From CBDDCA01 sp965218205 (lineage in GTDB: Bacteria > Spirochaetota > Spirochaetia > WTKD01 > G963693115), in NCBI GenBank assembly GCA_965218205.1, contig OZ244590.1, positions 2,046,001-2,110,000 on the forward strand: 64,000 bases of DNA. Direction: 5' to 3'. This document shows positions 47,101 through 55,500 of the stretch, in pieces. Below the pieces are notes generated by a model. It made no database searches. It was not told where the DNA came from and saw nothing but the letters and a program-made list of their open reading frames with translations. Position 1 is the first letter of the stretch. Each line of letters opens with the position of its first letter. Both the position numbers and the translations under genes were made by a program.

Positions 47101-48662
47101 TCATTGACTACTGCAGTACTTGCATCTTTCTCTTGTATGCTTATGCTGTATTCTTTTATGTCTTTGTTCTTGGCTTTTGTTGCATCGGGTGCTGTCCATG
47201 TTATCTGTGTTTCTATCTTTGTTGCTGATACGAAGGGATAGCGTGCTTGTATGTTTGTTACTGGATCGGGTGCTGTGCTATCTGCTCCTGTATCTACTGT
47301 GGCTGTTGCTTCTGTTCCTTTGTTGCCTGCATAGTCCTGCGATTGTACTGCTACTGTATACTCGGTGGTGGCTTTGAGGCCTAGTATCTGCGTGTTGCGT
47401 ACTGCTCTGTCTGTTATTGTTACTGTCTTTGCTGGAGTATCGCTCTCTTTCTCTGTTGCTGTTATAGTCACTCCTGCATAGTCTCGTACATTGGGCTCTT
47501 GCCAGATGACTACTATGCTTGTTGCTCCTCCTACGGCACTTACATTGGTTGCTGGCTCTGTTGTTTTGTCGGTTGTTGCTTGTTCTTTTGACACTGCAGT
47601 GGAGTACTTTCCGTTTTGAGAGACATACACTTCTACTTTGTAGCTAAGCGTGCCGTAGAGTTTTGTGAGTGCTATGCCATCTTTTGCCACATACACAGTG
47701 GTGTATTCTTTGTTTTGTGCGGTTGCACTGCTGACATTGGTTGCACTTGTATCTTTGCTTATTGTCTCCTCTGCTACTACTGTGTTTGTTGCGGTTGCTG
47801 TTACTCGTACTAAGAGGCTTTTTGCTGTACTGCCTGTTCCAAAGGCAAAGCTCCCCCATGTAACAAGCAGGCTTTCATCGGCTGGACTATTGTCTTTATC
47901 GTTTGCTGTTACTGTAAGGTCTGCCTCTGGCAGTGCTGCTACTGTTTGTGAGAGTGCTGATGCTTGCACGCCTGTCAGTACTGTTGTAGGACTGCTTGTG
48001 TTGTCATTTCTGTCTTTGTAGCGTATTTCTACATCATAGGATATGCCTGCAAGCGTGGAGATGTTTGGAAGTATAACTTCTCCTTGCTGTAGGTTCTGCA
48101 CGGTAGTCTTTGCAAGCACTGTAGCACCAGTTGTGCTTTTTACCACTATCGTGGCTTCTGCTATGTCTGTCTTGCCTACTGCTAGTCGTTCTTTGTCCCA
48201 TGTTATCTTTATGCCATCCCCCGACTTCTCCACGCCTACCTGTGTCAATGTGTCCTGTGGGATAGTAGTATCTATCAGTGTAGTCACAGTACGGGTTGTT
48301 TTTGGTGATACCTCTGTGTCCTTTTGTGCCTCTATCTCTACAGTGTAGTGAGTGAGTGCTTGTAAGCCTTTGAGTTTATACGATTGTCCTTGTTGAAACA
48401 ATGCACGATATTCTATTGCAGGAACACGCACTTGTATGACTTGTGCTGGTGCGGTAGAGCTAGCGTTTACTACTACATGCGTAGCTTTGCTTGGGGCTTG
48501 CCAGCGTAAAGCAAGCGTCCCATCATTGCCTGCTGGCTGTATCTGCACATTGGACAGTGATGCAAGTGTCGGGGTTACTGGTGGAGTTACCCCTCCTCCT
48601 GATGAGGAACTGCTACTGCCCTCCGAACATCCTACGAGTATGAGGGTAACTATTGCTAGCAC
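44109..48662 (-). CDS. giant FN3-repeat/BspA-cap surface lipoprotein, copy 3 (phase-off)
   Basis: 1517 aa in the open frame, which begins at a GTG inside the signal peptide; the true 5' end is at 48796. Lipobox LILVGC, Ser/Gly linker, fibronectin-III-like repeats, then a BspA/DUF285 cap (about the last 190 residues). From the unit A-P-G-K-P-T-I-Q-A-N-A to Y-Y-R-P-T-T-K it is almost identical to copy 1, while the cap differs in sequence (for example N-Q-N-I-G-S-W-D-V-S-K-V). Expected to be a surface adhesin-like lipoprotein, expressed only when the upstream G tract is in frame. Confidence 0.85.
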   Translation of the reverse strand: MLAIVTLILVGCSEGSSSSSSGGGVTPPVTPTLASLSNVQIQPAGNDGTLALRWQAPSKATHVVVNASSTAPAQVIQVRVPAIEYRALFQQGQSYKLKGLQALTHYTVEIEAQKDTEVSPKTTRTVTTLIDTTIPQDTLTQVGVEKSGDGIKITWDKERLAVGKTDIAEATIVVKSTTGATVLAKTTVQNLQQGEVILPNISTLAGISYDVEIRYKDRNDNTSSPTTVLTGVQASALSQTVAALPEADLTVTANDKDNSPADESLLVTWGSFAFGTGSTAKSLLVRVTATATNTVVAEETISKDTSATNVSSATAQNKEYTTVYVAKDGIALTKLYGTLSYKVEVYVSQNGKYSTAVSKEQATTDKTTEPATNVSAVGGATSIVVIWQEPNVRDYAGVTITATEKESDTPAKTVTITDRAVRNTQILGLKATTEYTVAVQSQDYAGNKGTEATATVDTGADSTAPDPVTNIQARYPFVSATKIETQITWTAPDATKAKNKDIKEYSISIQEKDASTAVVNEKKIAYPTTSLSVEELTQGKTYTVTIQAIDYSENKSTSTPQDITTPTPLTAPSAELFQSKPALVTTTGAIQIKATFTQAPGSNKYYTLRMYDSTTLIAEKSITSTATTISFGIADGIEVSATQATAKQYSFTFLTVENNRVSPPTTLTDKVAVYDAISTVPPAPESLTLLIAESTETSDTVQYEFEKGTITNDHKAPNDRPLTQAQIQYKVYIVAGDQSTKTIAEIKAITGVQTQNIAGSSTLRGTFIGTKGAVYTIGIEAINSLNPSTTKKAQNKDPALIQTLELSTIPRSKATAPTSSLANKLVVSQSTNTTGTIKLVLTQLSTITGAKNKDGTTVTSNDELVYTVYGLQKDTTPTVAEVQRGRKVTIGTARNGVYTVPALSSIGVTTPTVAIKGATKYHFVVEVAIKTDPSKKAVSTVATVTTVSKATDPAEVSNIQVKGVEGRNATLSWAAPSLTASHKTDTGDTLAVAQVSYKVYKVAKNGSSQRTIAEIIIAAGGSPTTTAAGTTNSTLTGLTVGTSYEIVVQAVNSTDPNKESRGVRKEFIAKEAYGAPGKPTIQANAQGATIVLTITAPTVKGTTEDGTTTLRDNQIDYKVYYIASNTNINGATVKTQAQAASDAQVGAEKDDVPTGATSYTIRNLRLNTKYYITAVAVNSLKKTKVSAEATAVSASTPTVVIGNATKVSATVGSAPTSAHTTRVLNSIPNGLTFTCDESTIDNDNSTLKQETGLTVTFAKNTNTVTITGTANKSNEHDTSITEYSYGVVECTITSGANSGQKVLATINVETGLVKLPSEVASYYRPTTKTALKAIITAEKTRQSSGGNNNPSPNLNMIDTSAITDMRELFNGDSTFNGDITQWNTSKVRDMAGIFNSASIFNQNIGSWDVSKVTDMTSMFNRASAFNKDIGDWDTRKVTDMDLMFRDASKFNQDISGWNVGNVTSFNFVFYNASAFYKNLYSWKMCKVVVNNGDFQNSAMAKKTDWFPKGKNDPECTS

Positions 48663-48796
48663 TAAAAACAGTGCAACGAGAGTTATGCTTTGCTTATATC
48701 GAGAGTGTACCCCCCCCCCCCCCCGATTTTTTTCACGCTGTATAGCTCTTTGCTTTTGTAGCTATCGTTCAGCCATACTTTCAACCATTTTTTCAT
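48663..48796 (-). pseudogene. 5' end of lipoprotein copy 3, out of frame through the G tract
   Basis: ATG at 48796 with AGGAGG 6 bases upstream. It reads through K-K-I then five Gly codons (G15) into Y-T-L-D-I-S-K-A-stop. If the tract had 13 or 16 G, it would read V-H-S-R-Y-K-Q into the signal peptide and join the 44109-48662 body. I therefore interpret it as a reversible OFF state rather than a dead gene. Confidence 0.75.
48710..48724 (-). repeat. 15-G homopolymer tract in lipoprotein copy 3
   Basis: Same position and length as the tract of copy 1, but preceded by A7 instead of A8, so the frame differs: OFF here, ON in copy 1. Slippage in either run would toggle expression. Confidence 0.85.
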
Positions 48797-48824
48797 AAAG
48801 GCCTCCTTAGTGTTATCTATTATC

Positions 48825-48842
48825 GTATGCTTATCAGCATAC
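48825..48842. promoter_or_regulatory. inverted repeat upstream of lipoprotein copy 3
   Basis: GTATGC-TTATCA-GCATAC, 29-46 bases before the ATG, matching in position the palindrome of copy 1 (17501-17517) with compensating changes in both arms and conserved flanks. Confidence 0.5.
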
Positions 48843-48973
48843 ACAATAGCATCATAAGTATTATAGCACAAAATACTCTTTTTTATTATTCCCATAATAA
48901 AACAACTTTCATGTACTGATGCACGGCTAAAAAATATTTTTACAATATAATAAACATAATAAGTAAAATATGA

Positions 48974-48979
48974 TATACT
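48974..48979 (+). promoter_or_regulatory. TATACT box 9 bases before the M20 peptidase start
   Basis: TATACT then 9 bases then ATG, with no ribosome site, suggests an almost leaderless transcript. A weak TAAACA lies 17 bases further upstream. Confidence 0.4.
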
Positions 48980-48988
48980 ATAGACAGT

Positions 48989-50170
48989 ATGTCCAATGTA
49001 TACTCTAATAAACATGCTAATTTAGATTACTCACAGCTTATAAATGATTTGCGATCATTTAAAGAGGTGCTTCTTAGTAATCTTATTCTTGTTGCTGAGC
49101 AACCAGCTTCGGTAGGAGCAACGAAAGACAGAGCTAATATTATTGTAAATCGACTAAGTGACACCGAAAGTCTAGGTGCTATACTTGACAGTGCTGGAAA
49201 TGTTATTGCTGAATATCCTGCTGTTCATCCAAAACGGAACATAGTATTGCATGCTCATATTGATACGCATCATAGCAGTGATAAGGATCATACAATACAA
49301 GTATTCTCTGATAAAGTAATTGGGCTTGGGTTAGTGGATAATAGTTTAGGTATTGCCACATTACTCACCTTACCCAGTATTTTAGAGAAATTTCAGTTTA
49401 ATCTTGAAACAAATATTGTCTTTTGCTTTTCAGCTAACTCATTGGACGAAGGAAATTTACACGGCACTCAGCATTTTCTGGAAACAACAAAAAGAACATT
49501 TCATTATGGTATCTGTGTAGAAGGGTTTCCTTTAGGCAGGATAAGTTATCATTCGTTGGGGCTACTTCGAGGAATTATTAATTATGCCATGCCTTCAAAA
49601 TACGATTGGAGTCGCTTTGAATCTTCAAACTCAATTATCAATATAGTAAATATTATCAATAGAATACTTGGTATTCCGCTCCCAAACAAGCCAAGAACAT
49701 CTATACAGTTTTCAAGATTACAAAGTGGTATCTCGTATGATGTGTTGCCTAGCTCTGCACAGCTACACTTTCAAGTGCGTAGTGAATCAGATGAAATAGT
49801 AGAAAAAATAAAAACAGAAATTGACAGTATTCTGAGTGAGTTAGCGTTAAGTACAGGAGCTACGGCTAATCTTGATATTATTACAAAACGTTTTTCGGGC
49901 GGATTGCCTTTTTCTCATCCTTTGGTAACACAGCTTCATGCTATACAAAATACATTAAATATAAAAACAGCTTTGATGGCAAGCACCTCCGATTTATGTG
50001 CGTATATAGAAAGAGGTATTCCTGCAGTAACAATAGGATTAAGTTCTTGTGAAAATTATAATCTTGAAAATGAAGTGTTACATATAGAGCCGATTTTTAC
50101 TGGTATAGCACAGTTGTTAGGGTTAATACTTGCTATTGACAGAGGAAAGATAGAAGCAGAGAAAGGATAA
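48989..50170 (+). CDS. M20-type metallopeptidase
   Basis: 393 aa. Zinc-site pattern of the M20 clan: H-A-H-I-D-T (His90, Asp92), bridging Asp117 in GLVDNSLG, and D-E-G at 153-155 where the usual pair is Glu-Glu. A lid-type insert follows at about residues 185-300. Likely a cytoplasmic di- or aminoacyl-peptidase or deacylase; the exact substrate cannot be inferred. It is followed after 3 bases by the glucosyl-3-phosphoglycerate synthase, so the two are probably one operon. Confidence 0.8.
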   Translation: MSNVYSNKHANLDYSQLINDLRSFKEVLLSNLILVAEQPASVGATKDRANIIVNRLSDTESLGAILDSAGNVIAEYPAVHPKRNIVLHAHIDTHHSSDKDHTIQVFSDKVIGLGLVDNSLGIATLLTLPSILEKFQFNLETNIVFCFSANSLDEGNLHGTQHFLETTKRTFHYGICVEGFPLGRISYHSLGLLRGIINYAMPSKYDWSRFESSNSIINIVNIINRILGIPLPNKPRTSIQFSRLQSGISYDVLPSSAQLHFQVRSESDEIVEKIKTEIDSILSELALSTGATANLDIITKRFSGGLPFSHPLVTQLHAIQNTLNIKTALMASTSDLCAYIERGIPAVTIGLSSCENYNLENEVLHIEPIFTGIAQLLGLILAIDRGKIEAEKG

Positions 50171-50173
50171 TAG

Positions 50174-51148
50174 ATGAGTAAAGTAGAAACATTATTACAC
50201 GATTTTACCTTTCATCATAATCAGTTTGTTGATATTAAAAAGTTAGTCGAACTGAAAGAGAAAAAAAATATCACAATATCTTTGTGTATACCTACACTAA
50301 ACGAAGAAAAAACAATAGGCAAAGAAATAATTATTTTTAACTCTGAGTTAAAACAACGGTATCCTTTGTTAGATGAGATAGCGGTAATTGATTCTGGTTC
50401 TGAGGATAGAACTTTGGAAGTAGCAGCATCTTTTGGGGCAGACACATATTTATCAAAAGATATTTTGCCTGAGCAAGGAACAAAAAAAGGCAAAGGAGAG
50501 AATCTATGGAAAGCTATTTATCAGCTTACAGGTGATATTATTGTATATGTTGATGCTGATATTAAAAATATACATCCTCGCTTTATATACGGACTTGTAG
50601 GACCTCTGCTCTTAAATGATGATACACAGTATGTAAAAGCTTTTTATCAGCGCCCTCTCGAGCTTGCAAAAGGAGTACGCAGTGTTGGTGGAGGAAGAGT
50701 TACTGAAATTCTTGTTCGTCCTTTGTTTTCTCTGTTTTTTCCTGAATTATCAGGAATTATTCAACCGCTTAGTGGTGAATATGCAGTTCGAAGAAAAACA
50801 CTTGAAAATATTCCGTTTCCTATCGGGTATGGGGTTGAAACTGCACATTTACTTGATGTGTATAAACAATATGGTATAGGTGCTTTTGCACAAACTAACC
50901 TTGATATGCGCGTGCATAGAAATCAAGAAACCTTATCGCTTGGGAAGATGGCGTTTGGAATATTACAAACATTCATGGTACGGGCAAGTGATTTAGGAAT
51001 TATGGAAAAAGTACCATCATTTGAAAATACGCTTATTCAATTTGAATCTGATGAAACAAACTATAAATTAAAAGAAAAAGATATTATTGAAGAGGAACGT
51101 CCTGCTATGAAGACAATAGAAGATTATCAGAAAAAATATAAGCAATAA
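50174..51148 (+). CDS. gpgS: glucosyl-3-phosphoglycerate synthase
   Basis: 324 aa, GT-A fold retaining glycosyltransferase of the GpgS type (GT81). It transfers glucose from a nucleotide sugar to 3-phosphoglycerate, first step to glucosylglycerate, a compatible solute. Signatures: PTLNEEKTIG, D-S-G-S-E-D-R-T, G-K-G-E-N-L-W, the metal-binding Y-V-D-A-D, V-K-A-F-Y-Q-R-P-L, G-G-G-R-V-T-E and G-Y-G-V-E-T. AAAGGA precedes the ATG. No matching phosphatase (GpgP) is in the window. Confidence 0.88.
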   Translation: MSKVETLLHDFTFHHNQFVDIKKLVELKEKKNITISLCIPTLNEEKTIGKEIIIFNSELKQRYPLLDEIAVIDSGSEDRTLEVAASFGADTYLSKDILPEQGTKKGKGENLWKAIYQLTGDIIVYVDADIKNIHPRFIYGLVGPLLLNDDTQYVKAFYQRPLELAKGVRSVGGGRVTEILVRPLFSLFFPELSGIIQPLSGEYAVRRKTLENIPFPIGYGVETAHLLDVYKQYGIGAFAQTNLDMRVHRNQETLSLGKMAFGILQTFMVRASDLGIMEKVPSFENTLIQFESDETNYKLKEKDIIEEERPAMKTIEDYQKKYKQ

Positions 51149-51278
51149 AAAAGCATGCTATTTTTCCTATTGTCAAAAAATGGGAATAGTATGAATATGA
51201 TAGTTATATGTATGTAAAGACGATAATTATTGTTAATTTTCTTCTGTACTATTTATAGCGTAGTAATAAAAAATACGA

Positions 51279-51284
51279 TATAAT
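51279..51284 (+). promoter_or_regulatory. TATAAT box 10 bases before the HtrA start
   Basis: Perfect -10 hexamer 10 bases before the ATG, no ribosome site; near-leaderless transcript expected. Confidence 0.45.
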
Positions 51285-51294
51285 AAAACGCAAG

Positions 51295-52533
51295 ATGACA
51301 TCGAAACATAGTAACAAAGGTAATACAATTCTCTATATCATTTTATTTTTGTTAATTGTACTCACAGTGCAAAATAATGTAAGTAAATCGTTTCTTTCTG
51401 ATTTTTTTTCGGGAATATTTAATAATGATGTTGTATTACAAGATGATGTTACAAATGATACTGAAAGAGATATTTTTACTGATACGCATATAGTGAATAT
51501 TGAATCAAATGATTCTTTGAGTAATGATGAGCGAAATAGCATTTCTGTGTATCAGTCTCGTAACAAAGCAGTGGTAAATATTACTACTGAGGTTCTTGCA
51601 TATACGTGGTTTTTTGAACCAGTGCCACGAGAAAGTGGGGTTGGCTCAGGGTCTGTTATAGATACACGTGGGTACATACTTACTAACTATCATGTTATTG
51701 AAAATGCTAACAGGGTATTTGTAACATTCTGGGATAAAACAAAAGTAGAGGGTGAAATTATAGGCATTGATATAGAGAATGATCTCTCAGTGCTAAAAGT
51801 GGAGTCTATGCCATCAAGCACAGGAGTAATTCCTTTGGGTAAATCTGAAGGGTTACAAGTGGGACAAAAAGTACTTGCGATAGGAAATCCTTTTGGACTT
51901 GATAGAACACTTACGACAGGAATTGTTTCTGGGATAGAACGACCAGTGCGTAGTTCACGTAATATTGTAATTCAGAATATGATACAAACGGATGCTTCCA
52001 TCAATCCCGGGAATAGTGGAGGTCCTCTATTAAATCGTAAAGGTCAGCTCATTGGAGTGAACACTATGATCTATTCTCCTAGTGAAGGATCTGTAGGGAT
52101 AGGGTTTGCTGTACCTTCTGCTACTGCACGTAGAATAGTGCCTGATCTTATTCGTTATGGCAAAGTAAAACGTGGGTGGATAGAGTGGCAAGTACAGCCC
52201 TTGTTTCGAGAGCTTATTTCTTATGCAAACTTGCCTGTTGACAGTGGGTTGTTAGTAAGTAGTCTTGATGTAGGGAGCAATGCACAAAAAGCTGGATTAC
52301 AGGGAGGCGACAGAGGAAATCGTGTGCAGTATGGAAGAAGTATTATCTATTTAGGAGGGGATATTGTCACTAAGATAGGAAACACCGATGTTGCGTCTAT
52401 ATCTGATTTGCTTGAGGCTCTGGAAAGTACAAAGCCCGGAGAAAAAATTATAGTTGAATTTTATCGAGATGAAAAAAAGCAGAGTGCCTACATAACTCTG
52501 ATAGAGAGACCTGAAAATTTGGTAATACGATAA
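51295..52533 (+). CDS. HtrA/DegP-family periplasmic serine protease
   Basis: 412 aa. N-terminal membrane anchor (about residues 11-25), a polar linker, a trypsin-like domain with the triad His133 (T-N-Y-H-V-I-E), Asp163 (E-N-D-L-S-V-L) and Ser241 (P-G-N-S-G-G-P), and one C-terminal PDZ domain (about 305-400). It degrades or refolds damaged envelope proteins. A single PDZ and N-anchor fit DegS/HtrA of spirochaetes. The neighbouring genes are unrelated. Confidence 0.92.
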   Translation: MTSKHSNKGNTILYIILFLLIVLTVQNNVSKSFLSDFFSGIFNNDVVLQDDVTNDTERDIFTDTHIVNIESNDSLSNDERNSISVYQSRNKAVVNITTEVLAYTWFFEPVPRESGVGSGSVIDTRGYILTNYHVIENANRVFVTFWDKTKVEGEIIGIDIENDLSVLKVESMPSSTGVIPLGKSEGLQVGQKVLAIGNPFGLDRTLTTGIVSGIERPVRSSRNIVIQNMIQTDASINPGNSGGPLLNRKGQLIGVNTMIYSPSEGSVGIGFAVPSATARRIVPDLIRYGKVKRGWIEWQVQPLFRELISYANLPVDSGLLVSSLDVGSNAQKAGLQGGDRGNRVQYGRSIIYLGGDIVTKIGNTDVASISDLLEALESTKPGEKIIVEFYRDEKKQSAYITLIERPENLVIR

Positions 52534-52578
52534 GAATATGCTTTTGGGTACATAATCTGATACGAGGAAAAACAATAC

Positions 52579-55500
52579 ATGATAACAGGAGACACACTGA
52601 GAGGATTACTAACATATCTGAAATTTCAAGACAAGAGTACTATTTTTAGTAAAAGAATTGGGGAAACCACCTTAAAAATAGATTTTGAAAAAGAGGAAAT
52701 AGTGTACCCTGAAGGGGTAATCATCAATGAAAGGCAGACATGTAATTTTTCTTCTTATGAAAATTTTGTTGTTTTTGAATGTGTACATCGTCTCTTAGAA
52801 AAAGGATATGATGCTAAGCATTTAGAGCTTGAACCTAAATGGAAAATAGGACGAGGAAAAAGTGGTGGACGAGCTGATATTTTGGTAAAAGATAAAGATA
52901 ATAATCCTTTATTGATTATTGAATGTAAAACAGCTGGGGCTGAGTTTGATAAAGAAAAGCAAAAAATGAATAATGATGGAGGACAGCTCTTTTCTTATTT
53001 TAGACAGGAAAGGAGTATTAAATATCTTTGTCTTTATAGTAGTAATTTTGAGAACGAAAAGTTACAGTACGAAAATGCTATTGTTAAAGCTATAGATAGA
53101 AAGGAAGATGTTGATGCTTTTAATAAAGGCGATGATAGTATTAAGCTGTATAAAAACGCAAAAAATGCAAAAGAAATTTTTGAAGTATGGAAAGAAACAT
53201 TTAATCTTTATTTTCATTATAATGGTATTTTTGAGGACGATGTTAATGCATATGATATAGAGCTAAAGCCTCTTAAGAGAAAAAACCTTAAACCTTTTAG
53301 TAGAGCTACTGGTACTTTTAATATTTTTATGGAGATATTAAGGCATAATAATATTTCTGATAATGCCAACGCTTTTAATCGTATGTTATCTCTATTGCTT
53401 TGCAAAATTGTTGATGAAGAAAAAGGTGATAATAAAGTATTAGATTTTCAAGTCAAAGAAGGAGAAGATACTCCAGAGATAATTCAAGATAGGTTACAGA
53501 AACTATACGCGAAAGGCATGAAAGAGCATTTAGATGAAGAAATTGTATATTTTGAAGATGAGAAGATACAAAAAATTATTGAACTGTATCCCAAAGAAAC
53601 TCCTCTTATAGAACTAGAAGATATATTCAAACAAATCAAGTATTACACCCATAATGAATTTGCTATTAAAGAGGTGCATAATAGAGAGTTATTTTTACAG
53701 AATGCAAGAGTATTAAATGAATTTATCAAATTACTGCAAAATTTTCAATTTCGCTACACTAAGAAACAACAAATACTTGGTGATTTTTTTGAATTGCTTT
53801 TAAGTCATGGGATTAAACAAAATGAGGGACAATTTTTTACTCCTGTTCCTATTGTACGTTTTATGATTTTATCTTTAGGGTTGGATAAAATTGCACAGCG
53901 AAGATTAAAGGAAGGACAAAAGCGTTTTTTGCCAAAAATTTTAGATTATGCTTGTGGTGCTGGGCATTTTCTCACTGAAAGTATTGATGAGTTGCAAAAA
54001 TTTATTGAAACTGTATCGTGTGAAACTATACAAGATACAGAAATATTGCAACATAGTAATAAGTACAAAGAGAGTACGCAATGGGCAAAGGAATATATTT
54101 TTGGTATTGAAAAAGATTATCGTCTTGCCAGAACCTCTCAAATTGCTTGTTTCTTAAATGGCGATGGTGATGCTAATATTATTTTTGGAGATGGATTAGA
54201 AGATCATGACAGATTACACTTAAAAGAAAAATTTGATGTTATTGTGTCCAATCCACCGTATTCAATAAAAGCCTTTAAGAATTATCTCAGTGTGAGTAAT
54301 TTTAAGTTATTTAAAATGCTAAGTGAAAATTCTAAAGAGATAGAAACACTTTTTGTGGAACGTACTACTCAGCTCTTAAAAGATAACGCAAGAGTAGCGA
54401 TTATTTTACCTTCATCTATCTTAAGTAATGGTTCAGATTTACATCATCAAACACGAAATATTCTATTGGAGCATTTTGAAATAAAAGCTATTGCGTCATT
54501 TGATGGCAGTACCTTTGGGGCAACAGGCACAAATACTGTTATTTTATTTTTACAAAAACGAAGCAAAAATTTTGCTATAGATAGAAAATATATTGCAGAA
54601 GATGTGTTCTCATATACAACATATAAGTATAAAGGATATTTGGATAGAGAAAGATTGCTTAAAAAATTTATTGCATATCGTGGATTTCATTTTGATGACT
54701 ATCAGTCATTGATGCAAAAAAAACCCAATGAAGCTATCTTAAAGAGCGATATATGCAAAGAGTATAGAGATTGGTTTGATGAACTTAAAGAGACTAAGGA
54801 TGAACAAAAGAAAAAGTACTTTAAGGAGTTGCCTAGAGAACAACAAGAAGCTCTATTGAATGCCCTTTTTTATGAAAAGTTAGTAAGTATTGAAGAGGAA
54901 AAATTTTATCTTTTTATGCTCACACTAAAGGATGATGGGAGGAAAAAAGAGACGCTCGCAGAAGGCTACAAACAACAAAAAACCATTATTGTAAAATCAG
55001 GAGAAAAAAAGGAACAAGCGAGAGCTTTTAGAGGCTATGAATTTTCTAATCGTAAAGGAGGAGAAGGTATTCACATTGATCGTGATGAAAAGGGCAATGC
55101 TATCAATAAAATGTATGATGATGGCAATCATTACAATCCGCAAAAAGCAAGTAGCTATATCTTAAAGCATTTTGAAAATATTGCTATAGATGGCATTGAA
55201 GAATCACTACAGGAGCATATTCAGATAAGTCGCTTAAGTGATATGCTGGAGTTTGATACAACAGGGATAAGTAATAGTATTACTTTATATCCAAAAATTA
55301 ACAATGAGATTGAAAGTAAGTGGGAATTGGTGAGGTTAGAAAGTCTATTAAAAAATATTGATGATGTTATTTCTAATGTATCTAAAAGTAATATGTTAAA
55401 ACACGGAATGAATCCTGTTATAACTCAGGAAAGAGACAACTTAATTGCTGGTTATACGAATAAAAAAGAAACTATCACTGATATTCCTCTTGTTGTCTTT

